Shown: positions 32,081-38,490 of the stretch, one piece after another
Numbering within the stretch: the stretch's first letter is position 1
How the letters are laid out: each line of letters opens with the position of its first letter
NCBI GenBank assembly: GCA_025210375.1
Contig: JAOASB010000001.1
Span: 1-38,490, forward strand
Reading direction: 5' to 3'
Origin: Maledivibacter sp.
Lineage (GTDB): Bacteria > Bacillota > Clostridia > Peptostreptococcales > Caminicellaceae
Length of the DNA: 38,490 nt
Position numbers and translations under genes: made by a program
Notes under the pieces: generated by a model
What the model saw: only the letters and a program-made list of their open reading frames with translations
Told to the model about the DNA's origin: nothing
Databases searched by the model: none

Positions 32081-35000
32081 TTAAGATTCTATTATGGTTT
32101 TCTCTTTTCTTATTTTACGTTTTTCAATATAGTTTTCTATTAAACTATATATTACAGGAATTATTACCATTGTAAGGAACGTAGATACAATAAGTCCTGC
32201 CATAAGTGAAACAGCCATAGGTGAGAACAATTCACTACCAGAAAATGCAAGGGGTACGAGACCCATTACAGTTGTAGCTGCACTTAATATAATAGCATTG
32301 AACCTTTTCTCTACTGCATCAGTACACGCCTCATCTATAGTATACCCTCGTTTCCTTGCATCATTAATATACTCGATAAGTAATATACCATTTTTAACAA
32401 CCAAGCCTATTAAGGCAACAACTCCTAAAAATGCCATAAATGATAATGGCTTATTCAATATAAACAATCCAACAACTGAACCTATTATTGATAAAGGTAT
32501 TGTCATAAGAATAACCATCGGCTGAATAAATGAATTAAATTGAATTACAAGGATTATATATATAATAAATATAGCTATAATCGCAAGTATTGCTACAATT
32601 GTAAAATATTCTTTGATCATTTCTCTTTCGCCATCAAAGCTTATTTTAGCACCGAACGTATCCATATTAGGTAAAATTTCACTTTCTATTTTATCTTCAA
32701 TAACCGATGAATCATATCCTTCCAGTACTCCCCCCTGAACAGAAACTGTTTTTTTACATTTATATCTTGTCACACAATCCTTTTTAGGACCAAAGCCTAT
32801 ATCTGCAATCTGTTTAAGGCATACCTTTTCACCTGTTATTGAGGACTTAATCTCTAGGTTTTCAAGATCTTTAATACTCTTCATATCACTTTTAACCTTG
32901 ATATCATATTCTTTACCATCTTTTCTATAAACCGTAGCTACAGCTCCATATAGACCTATATTAATCTGCCTTTGAATATCATATTTGGAAACCCCAACAC
33001 TACTTGCTTTATCTTCGTCAACATGTACTTCAAACTGGAATGTATCATCTGACATATCCATTGTTATATTATTGGTACCTTCAATTTCCTTAACCTTTGG
33101 TTCCAATAAAGCGGCCATTTCCTCCAATCTATGTAAATCCTCTCCCCCTATCTTCACACATATCTTAGGAAGTGGTTTAGCATATTCAAGCAGTTTTACT
33201 TGGCAATCTCCATCGGGAATGCTTTGATTTAATAACTCCTGTATATGATCTGCAAACTGTTTTCTATTTTCAAACTTCCTTTGTTTATCTTCCCCTAGAT
33301 TAAATTTGCATACCATTTGAGCATAATCCTTTGAAGGCATTGCAGGAAGCATTGTTATGTAAAATTTAGGCATTCCATCTCCAATGGCCACGGTAGTACT
33401 GGTTATTTCAGACTGTTTTGACATAAGCTTAGCTACTTCATCGGTTAACTTCTCAGTAGCATCAATATCTCCTGATTTCTCAGAATACATATCTATATAT
33501 ATCAAATCCTTATCAACATAAGGGAAAAATTGTGAACTAAGGGACGGCAAGATAAATTTCACAACCAATACAAGCACAATAAATACTGAGACTATAGTTA
33601 GTATTTTTGCTTTTAATGCTATACCCAATGTTTTTCTAAAAAAGCCCCTAACAACGCTTTCTTTCTTATTTTCTTGTTTTTCAACTTTAAAAAATATGGA
33701 GGCCATAGGAGGCATAACAAACATAGCCGCAAGATATGAAGCTACGACTGAAATTATTAGAACCAAAGGAACTGCCTTAACAAATTCACCTACAACACCA
33801 TGAATACCTAATAGTGGAGAAAAAGCTGCAATTGTAGTAAGGGTAGCTGTAAAAATCGGTATGGCCGATGCCTTAGTCCCAGTACGTACTGCTGATATCC
33901 TATCTTCTCCATCATTCATCCTTACTTGAATCATATCACTAACAACTATAGCATTATCAACCAAAATCCCTAGGGCTATAATAAGAGCAGTTAATGATAT
34001 CTGATGAATTTTAATCCCTGTAAAATACATTACTGTAAATGTAATTAATATTGAGAATGGTACGGCGGTAGAAACCACAACGGCATTTCTAAGCCCCATT
34101 CCTAAGCACACAACGATAATTACAAATACTATACCGGTTAAAAGGTTTTTCATAAATTCATTTGTAGAGTCACTTACATCCTGGGGTTGATAAACAACCT
34201 CCTGTATTATAAGATCCTCAGGAAGCTGAGCCTTTAATTCATCAATAGCATTTCTTACATCTTTTCCTATGATAACGACATTTTTGCTTTCCTCAAAATA
34301 TCCAGTAAGAAGAACAGCATTTTCTCCATCCTGCTTGAATTTCTCAACACCATCTTCAACTACCATATTTATTTCTGCAATATCCCCAAGCCTTGTAACA
34401 ACTCCTGTTTCCCTGGAAACAGCAACAATTATGTTTCTGATATCCTTTAAGGATGAATAGTTTCCAAAGGTTTTAACTTTGATTTTCTGTTGCCCACACT
34501 CTATATCTCCCGATGGTATTTCTATATTTTGAGCCATGAGCAAGGTATATATATCTTCCAGAGATATACCCAATTGATTAAGCCTTGCAACATCTATTTT
34601 TACTTCTACTTCCTTTTCTAAATCTCCATTTATACAAAACCTTGATACACCTTCAATATCTATTAGCTTTTCCTTGAACTGCTCTCCAAAGGATGCAAGC
34701 TGTTCATAGCTATAATGTTCACCGGATAGGCTTATAATAATACCCGCCGTTTCAGCGAGGTCTGTATTAATTGTACTTTGAAAGCATCCTGTGGGAAGCT
34801 CACTTCTTATATCCGCTATTGCATTTCTTACATTCTGCATAGATTGGTCGGTATCAACATTACTATGGAATATAACACCCACAATCGAAACACTGTCCTT
34901 TGATACCGTCATACTGTAATCATATCCATCCAATTCCGATAATTCATCTTCTATTTTTTTAGTAACAAGCTGGTCAACATCTTCTGCGGATGCTCCTGGA

Positions 35001-35155
35001 TAAGGTGTTATTACCATGGCAATAGGTGCTGAAACATCTGGACTTTCTTGTCTTGGAAGGTGATAGTAGCACACAACACCCGCAATAGCAATTATTATTG
35101 TTAGAAAAATTATTATTTTTTTGCGGTCTATCATACTACTTATGAGATTGCTCAT
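32081..35155 (-). CDS. RND family efflux transporter (AcrB/HAE1-like)
   Basis: 1024 residues, the full RND length: one helix, large extracytoplasmic loop, helices 2-6, helix 7, second loop, helices 8-12. Helix 4 keeps the proton-relay aspartate in GILVDNAIVVSDMI, and GLVVKNGILLIEY marks helix 10. The start is one base into the stop of the membrane-fusion gene (TAATG) with GAGGAGGG upstream, so the pair is coupled. In a Gram-positive there is no outer-membrane partner; such pumps expel lipids, drugs or peptides from the membrane. Substrate unknown. Confidence 0.9.
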   Translation of the reverse strand: MSNLISSMIDRKKIIIFLTIIIAIAGVVCYYHLPRQESPDVSAPIAMVITPYPGASAEDVDQLVTKKIEDELSELDGYDYSMTVSKDSVSIVGVIFHSNVDTDQSMQNVRNAIADIRSELPTGCFQSTINTDLAETAGIIISLSGEHYSYEQLASFGEQFKEKLIDIEGVSRFCINGDLEKEVEVKIDVARLNQLGISLEDIYTLLMAQNIEIPSGDIECGQQKIKVKTFGNYSSLKDIRNIIVAVSRETGVVTRLGDIAEINMVVEDGVEKFKQDGENAVLLTGYFEESKNVVIIGKDVRNAIDELKAQLPEDLIIQEVVYQPQDVSDSTNEFMKNLLTGIVFVIIVVCLGMGLRNAVVVSTAVPFSILITFTVMYFTGIKIHQISLTALIIALGILVDNAIVVSDMIQVRMNDGEDRISAVRTGTKASAIPIFTATLTTIAAFSPLLGIHGVVGEFVKAVPLVLIISVVASYLAAMFVMPPMASIFFKVEKQENKKESVVRGFFRKTLGIALKAKILTIVSVFIVLVLVVKFILPSLSSQFFPYVDKDLIYIDMYSEKSGDIDATEKLTDEVAKLMSKQSEITSTTVAIGDGMPKFYITMLPAMPSKDYAQMVCKFNLGEDKQRKFENRKQFADHIQELLNQSIPDGDCQVKLLEYAKPLPKICVKIGGEDLHRLEEMAALLEPKVKEIEGTNNITMDMSDDTFQFEVHVDEDKASSVGVSKYDIQRQINIGLYGAVATVYRKDGKEYDIKVKSDMKSIKDLENLEIKSSITGEKVCLKQIADIGFGPKKDCVTRYKCKKTVSVQGGVLEGYDSSVIEDKIESEILPNMDTFGAKISFDGEREMIKEYFTIVAILAIIAIFIIYIILVIQFNSFIQPMVILMTIPLSIIGSVVGLFILNKPLSFMAFLGVVALIGLVVKNGILLIEYINDARKRGYTIDEACTDAVEKRFNAIILSAATTVMGLVPLAFSGSELFSPMAVSLMAGLIVSTFLTMVIIPVIYSLIENYIEKRKIRKEKTIIES

Positions 35156-36258
35156 TATGCTCCCTCCTCACCTATAACTTTTACCTTTATACCATCACTT
35201 AGATTTTTCATTCCACTTATTACAATAGCATCATCATTTTTAATTCCACTGACCCTTACACGATCTCCGTAGGTCCTTCCAGTCTCTACTATCGTCTTAA
35301 ATGCTCTACCATCTCTTACAACATATACATAATTCTGTCCACTGGATAACAAGCATGTAACAGGTATCCAAACAGCCTTTTCTGTTCCCAAATCAAAATC
35401 GACCTTAGCAATAGACCCTAATTTAAAAACATTTTCTTTTATTGTTATTTCTGCATTATATGTTCTTGTTTCAACATCGGGAGCTTCAGCTATGTTTGTC
35501 ACTGTTCCCTCTGCCTTTTGTCCATCTACTTCAACGTATGCCTCCATACCAATATTAATTTTACTTAAATCTTTTTGTGCAATTCCTACATTTATAACTC
35601 TTTGAACGCTTCTTATAACCACAACGGGATATCCCTGGGGAACCAGTTCACTTTCCTCGAAGGGAACTTTTAATACGCTTCCATCTTGATCCGCATAAAG
35701 GGTTGCATCATCTAATAAACTTTTTTTATAATCATAGTCTGTCTTAGCCGTACTAAATTGTGCCTGAGCCTGGCTATAGGTATGTTCGCTGGTTGAAACT
35801 TGAAGTTTAGCTTTGTCATATGAATCCTCGGTTACGCTTCCTTTTTTGTATAATTTTTCAACCCTTGCAAGTAGGCTTTGCGCATATTGATATGCATCAT
35901 TGGCCTTCTTTACATTTAAATTAGCTGTTTCTAAAGTAGACTTTGCAGCGTCAAACTGAAATTGAAGATCTTGTATATCAAGCTGAGCTAGCTTATCTCC
36001 TTTTTTTACTTCATCTCCTTCATTCACAAAAACCCTTCCTAATTTTCCCGGCGTTTTAAAGCCACATTTTACTATATCCTGTGAATCAACTGTACCTAAA
36101 TAAGAAAGTAAAACGGGCATTTCGGATTCCTTTACCTCTTCAATTTTAACCGCTCTTACTTTTTCTTCTATAGATGTTTCTTCCGTTTTAGAACACCCAG
36201 TTACAATAAGAACTAGAACCATCATTATTTGTATTCCAAACAAAATTCTCCTATTCAT
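35155..36258 (-). CDS. RND membrane-fusion lipoprotein (HlyD/AcrA-like)
   Basis: 367 residues from the ATG at 36258, preceded by GAGGAGG; an in-frame ATG at 36324 has no signal and would bury the signal peptide. N-terminal lipoprotein signal MNRRILFGIQIMMVLVLIVT ends at the lipobox cysteine. Order: barrel-sandwich half (GKLGRVFVNEGDEVKKGDKL), coiled-coil hairpin (about 85-165), second sandwich half (DQDGSVLKVPFEESELV), beta-barrel and membrane-proximal domain. It links to the RND pump by overlap. Confidence 0.9.
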   Translation of the reverse strand: MNRRILFGIQIMMVLVLIVTGCSKTEETSIEEKVRAVKIEEVKESEMPVLLSYLGTVDSQDIVKCGFKTPGKLGRVFVNEGDEVKKGDKLAQLDIQDLQFQFDAAKSTLETANLNVKKANDAYQYAQSLLARVEKLYKKGSVTEDSYDKAKLQVSTSEHTYSQAQAQFSTAKTDYDYKKSLLDDATLYADQDGSVLKVPFEESELVPQGYPVVVIRSVQRVINVGIAQKDLSKINIGMEAYVEVDGQKAEGTVTNIAEAPDVETRTYNAEITIKENVFKLGSIAKVDFDLGTEKAVWIPVTCLLSSGQNYVYVVRDGRAFKTIVETGRTYGDRVRVSGIKNDDAIVISGMKNLSDGIKVKVIGEEGA

Positions 36259-36411
36259 AATAGAACCTCCTCTGCACTGAATAAATTCATAAAGTTCATC
36301 AGTTTTTGTCATACACTCTTTCATTTACCCGTTAATTGCACTTCATTTTCAAACTATGTTTATCCCCTTCTAAGTACGCCTCCTTTCAAAATAAATATAA
36401 AAGAACAGAGA

Positions 36412-36445
36412 TTCGCTTTTAAATAACAAAATAAGCGAACGTCAA
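36412..36445 (-). promoter_or_regulatory. Inverted repeat and -35-like element before the RND operon
   Basis: TTCGCTT (36412-36418) and AAGCGAA (36433-36439) are exact inverse complements 14 bases apart; TTGACG lies at 36445-36440 on the minus strand. It is between the TetR gene and the pump genes and is a candidate operator/promoter, although a TetR terminator is an alternative. Confidence 0.45.
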
Positions 36446-36469
36446 TTCATTATTGCTTAAAAAAATAAA

Positions 36470-37057
36470 TCAGATACTATTAAGACGTTCAGCAAAATCA
36501 CTCATCAAAAAGCTATTATACTGAAGAAAATTAGTTTTTACATCTTCATCCTTACTGTTTCTCAAGATACTTATGGTTCCTTGAACAACAGCCACTGCCA
36601 AAGCATAGGAAAATTCATACTTATTGATAAAACTACCTGTATTAAATTTACTAACCAGCTTATGTATATTATCTGCCAGCATATCAATGAAGCCTTCTAT
36701 TATATTTCCCATTTTAGTACCCCTACACCCATCAATCACTACAAAAAAAATGGATTTATTGGCAATGTACAAATCTAAAAAACGATTTAAAGTATCATAA
36801 ATATAATTCTTGTAATCAATGTTTTCTAAAACATTTTCCGTATTTATCATTTGTACCAATTCTCCAAAAACCGGCTTCACAACTTCTTTTAGTAAAGATT
36901 CTTTGTTTTCAAAGTATCTATATAGATTTCCTACAGCCACATTGGCTCCCTTTGCAATATTTTTTATAGATGCCTTATCATATCCTTTTTCACTAAATTC
37001 TTTTATTGCTGATTCAATAATTCTTTTTCTGATTTCTTCTTTTAAAAACTGAGCCAC
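36470..37057 (-). CDS. TetR family regulator of the RND pump
   Basis: 195 residues starting at the GTG at 37057, with GGAGGGG 7 bases upstream; an ATG at 37108 lacks a site. N-terminal helix-turn-helix: GYDKASIKNIAKGANVAVGN then LYRYFENKESLL. C-terminal ligand domain not diagnostic. It is immediately upstream of the membrane-fusion and RND genes on the same strand, so it probably represses them. Confidence 0.87.
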   Translation of the reverse strand: MAQFLKEEIRKRIIESAIKEFSEKGYDKASIKNIAKGANVAVGNLYRYFENKESLLKEVVKPVFGELVQMINTENVLENIDYKNYIYDTLNRFLDLYIANKSIFFVVIDGCRGTKMGNIIEGFIDMLADNIHKLVSKFNTGSFINKYEFSYALAVAVVQGTISILRNSKDEDVKTNFLQYNSFLMSDFAERLNSI

Positions 37058-37150
37058 TACATAACCCCTCCAATATTTAATTTTAATGGAAATTTTAACC
37101 TTTGTCAAGTGAACATTTAATCTAATTATAGCAAACTAATAGAGATTTCG

Positions 37151-37214
37151 CAGGGACGGAGTTATTAACATTGTTATGTTTTAAAGCCATGTTGTCAACA
37201 ACTCTGTACCCTTG
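37151..37214. repeat. REPIN-like element (two inverted REP units)
   Basis: CAGGGACGGAGTTATTAACA (37151-37170) and TTGTCAACAACTCTGTACCC (from 37192) are imperfect inverse complements of one another. Each matches the REP unit at the end of the RAYT gene (37916-37937). It forms a hairpin of about 64 bases with no coding function of its own and cuts the IS3 OrfA remnant. Confidence 0.72.
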
Positions 37215-37282
37215 ACATACTCTAAATAGTTTTCTACAACTGATACTTTTATTTCAAACAATACCTTAGGTTTTCTTCCCAT
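37181..37282 (-). pseudogene. IS3-type OrfA N-terminal remnant
   Basis: The frame from the ATG at 37282 reads MGRKPKVLFEIKVSVVENYL, the opening of IS3-family OrfA helix-turn-helix proteins, then passes into REPIN sequence (from about residue 24) and stops. Only about 23 residues are native. No other part of the insertion sequence is seen. Confidence 0.6.
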
Positions 37283-37292
37283 GATAAAACTA

Positions 37293-37338
37293 CCCTTATA
37301 ATATACAGTTATATTATTTTAACTGTATATTATAAGGG
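37293..37338. repeat. Perfect 18-bp-arm hairpin
   Basis: CCCTTATAATATACAGTT (37293-37310) and AACTGTATATTATAAGGG (37321-37338) are exact inverse complements around a 10-base AT loop. It stands 11 bases upstream of the OrfA remnant. It could be an insertion-sequence end, a small mobile hairpin or an operator. Confidence 0.7.
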
Positions 37339-37401
37339 GAGCATATCAAAATCCTATGATATAAGTAATTTACACGAACATAATTATTAATTTCAAGTAT
37401 T

Positions 37402-37436
37402 TTTAAAGACGGTTACATACAATAACCGTCTTTAAA
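37402..37436 (-). terminator. Terminator after the immunity-like gene
   Basis: TTTAAAGACGGTTA (37402-37415) and TAACCGTCTTTAAA (37423-37436) are exact inverse complements with a 7-base loop, starting 6 bases after the stop at 37443. T residues follow on the minus strand. Confidence 0.8.
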
Positions 37437-37442
37437 TAAATC

Positions 37443-37721
37443 CTATTGCTTTATCAGTTTATTATAGACCTCTTTTATTTTTCTCATTACTTGTTCTTCT
37501 CTAAAATATACATTGGGGATTTTTAAATCTTCCTCAAAAGGTGAAAACCTTCCTGTAAATACTGACAATTCTGCTAATAACTTATACTCCTCTTCATTTA
37601 AAGTATTATAGTCTAATTCAATATCAAATGTTTGTGTATATTCATCACAAAATATTTCCATTTCATAATTTCCATTAATATATTCTCGTAGTAAATAATA
37701 TATGTTTTCCTTCGGACTCAT
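37443..37721 (-). CDS. Small acidic protein, possible colicin-D-type immunity protein
   Basis: 92 residues from the ATG at 37721 (or 95 from a GTG at 37730; neither ribosome binding site is decisive). Acidic and helical, with YLLREYINGNYEMEIFCDEY near the N-terminus and NEEEYKLLAELSVFTGRFSP in the middle, which resemble the Colicin_immun family. It directly follows a fragment of what looks like a toxin C-terminus on the same strand, the normal order for toxin-immunity pairs, and has its own terminator. Function by similarity and context only. Confidence 0.55.
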   Translation of the reverse strand: MSPKENIYYLLREYINGNYEMEIFCDEYTQTFDIELDYNTLNEEEYKLLAELSVFTGRFSPFEEDLKIPNVYFREEQVMRKIKEVYNKLIKQ

Positions 37722-37735
37722 TAACTCCACTCTTT

Positions 37736-37915
37736 CTATTTAGGTATTTTAGGTAAATTCCCTATTGCTTTTCTTGTATACTCAAAATGATAAATTGTGT
37801 TTGTTGCTTTGTCATATAATACTTCTAAATTATACATTTTACCATTTTTATACATTGTTGTGTAGTGCATTAAGGCATTAGAACCTCTTGGGTCTACAAC
37901 TCCTTTTGGGTATGT
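37736..37915 (-). pseudogene. C-terminal tail of a lost toxin or secreted protein
   Basis: An open frame of about 59 codons reads TYPKGVVDPRGSNALMHYTT and later LYDKATNTIYHFEYTRKAIG, then stops at 37736, 15 bases before the next ATG. It has no start: it begins at the REP unit that ends the RAYT element, so an insertion or deletion has removed the rest. The length, lysine-rich end and following acidic gene fit the C-terminal toxin domain of a polymorphic toxin; the fold is not recognised. Confidence 0.5.
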
Positions 37916-37937
37916 CGCAGGGACGGAGTTGTTGACA
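37916..37937. repeat. REP unit at the end of the RAYT element
   Basis: CGCAGGGACGGAGTTGTTGACA begins three bases after the transposase stop codon in gene direction and matches both arms of the REPIN-like element at 37151-37214. Confidence 0.72.
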
Positions 37938-37940
37938 CTA

Positions 37941-38490
37941 TTATGCTTTTAGAATACTACCTCTATTAATACCTGTAAGTCTAGCCATTTGTCTAATTGA
38001 TAACTTGTATTTTTCTTTTAGTTTTCTCAAATATATATTTCTTGTACATCTATCAAAGTTTTGTAAATCTGATGTATGGTTTATCTTACATACTTTTTTT
38101 ATTATTGTTCTTGCTTCTTCGTCGGTTATGCGGTGTTTTTTCTCTACATCTAAACAAGCATCATCATTGACCTCATTATTATATTGAATAAATCCTTCTA
38201 CTGCCTTTTTTGTATCATTATTGAATATATTAAGTGTAAAGCCTATATCAATTAGCTCTGATTTATTTACATATTCATGATAACTACTCCATTTGTATTC
38301 TTCTATATTAGTTACTAATCCAGCTTTAATAGGGTTTTGATGAATATACCGCTGGACAGTTAGGAGATATTTATCATCTTCTACGGGCTCACTTTTAAAT
38401 CGATCTTGAAATAAGTTTCCTATTCTGTCGTATTTACTGTTGTACCAATAAACATAACTTCCACATATCCTACGCATTACTTGTTCTAAT
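37941..38490 (-). CDS. REP-associated / IS200-type Y1 transposase (RAYT), N-terminus beyond window
   Basis: About 183 codons visible; the frame is open to base 38490, so the N-terminal HUH histidines are outside. Visible: GNLFQDRFKSEPVEDDKYLL and VQRYIHQNPIKAG, the conserved Y1_Tnp core, with the tyrosine of RYIHQNP as probable nucleophile. The C-terminus (KYKLSIRQMARLTGINRGSI) looks like an added helix-turn-helix. RAYT proteins nick single-stranded REP sequences; a REP unit lies just after the stop and a REPIN-like element lies 0.7 kb away. Likely a domesticated or single-copy element. Confidence 0.82.
   Translation of the reverse strand, partial: LEQVMRRICGSYVYWYNSKYDRIGNLFQDRFKSEPVEDDKYLLTVQRYIHQNPIKAGLVTNIEEYKWSSYHEYVNKSELIDIGFTLNIFNNDTKKAVEGFIQYNNEVNDDACLDVEKKHRITDEEARTIIKKVCKINHTSDLQNFDRCTRNIYLRKLKEKYKLSIRQMARLTGINRGSILKA

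Noticed and set aside
1..38490. CRISPR array, tRNA or rRNA genes
   Set aside because: No regularly spaced direct repeats and no cloverleaf or rRNA-like sequence were seen; the dispersed repeats are palindromic mobile elements.

Overview
The window is low-GC, gene-dense DNA that looks clostridial. Start codons include ATG, GTG and TTG behind strong AGGAGG-type ribosome binding sites. Gene types common in anaerobic Firmicutes are present: an EFR1-type flavodoxin/ferredoxin, a giant 2-hydroxyacyl-CoA dehydratase activase-like protein, an ECF transporter and paired exporter-type ABC proteins. No tRNA, rRNA, CRISPR array or phage structural gene is visible. The species cannot be named from the sequence alone; an Alkaliphilus- or Clostridium-like anaerobe is a guess.

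Layout. 1-2300: MarR-controlled EFR1 flavodoxin/ferredoxin gene (minus strand) and a divergent, autoregulated TetR gene. 2461-9138 (plus strand): two exporter-fold ABC half-transporters behind a perfect 30-bp TetR-type palindrome, then a complete ECF module (S component, T component, double ATPase). 9343-10957 (minus): a two-gene minimal SUF-like Fe-S assembly system behind a Fur-type box. 10958-11823: regulatory and repeat-rich gap with an unannotated 40-residue membrane micropeptide. 11824-16000 (minus): methyltransferase plus a second exporter-fold ABC pair. 16135-20136 (minus): giant CoA-dehydratase activase-like protein. 20380-21063 (plus): Crp/Fnr regulator. 21215-24333 (minus): FecCD-type permease, ATPase and binding lipoprotein. 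24841-25804: scar made of fragments of an ABC exporter and a MATE pump. 25805-30343 (minus): ferric-iron type ABC importer (binding protein, fused permease, ATPase) plus a thiazoline-hydrolase-family protein. 30515-31795: HemN/HutW-like radical SAM protein. 32081-37057: TetR, membrane-fusion lipoprotein and RND pump. 37140-38490: graveyard of an IS3 OrfA remnant, a REPIN-like element, an orphan toxin-tail/immunity pair and a RAYT/IS200-type transposase cut by the window edge.

Theme. Fur-like boxes (GATAAT-type) lie at the promoters of the Fe-S assembly operon, the giant activase gene, the FecCD operon and the ferric-iron operon. The window therefore reads as an iron or metal-chelate acquisition and Fe-S homeostasis region. 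The Crp/Fnr protein probably activates two of these units: a 16-bp palindrome, TGTATCTRTAGATACA, lies exactly 21 bp upstream of a TATAAT in front of both the activase gene and the FecCD operon. That places it at about -41.5, with a Fur-like box just downstream of each predicted start site.

Two small repeat families shape the non-coding DNA. Family A (about 160 bp, ends GAGCAAATTGCATAA) has three clear copies, one shortened copy and one fragment. Family B (about 100-bp hairpin, ends TATAGGG/CCCTATA, apparent TA target duplication) has four copies, one inserted inside a family A copy. The substrates of the transporters cannot be read from sequence; assignments to siderophores, haem or iron are inferences from family and context.
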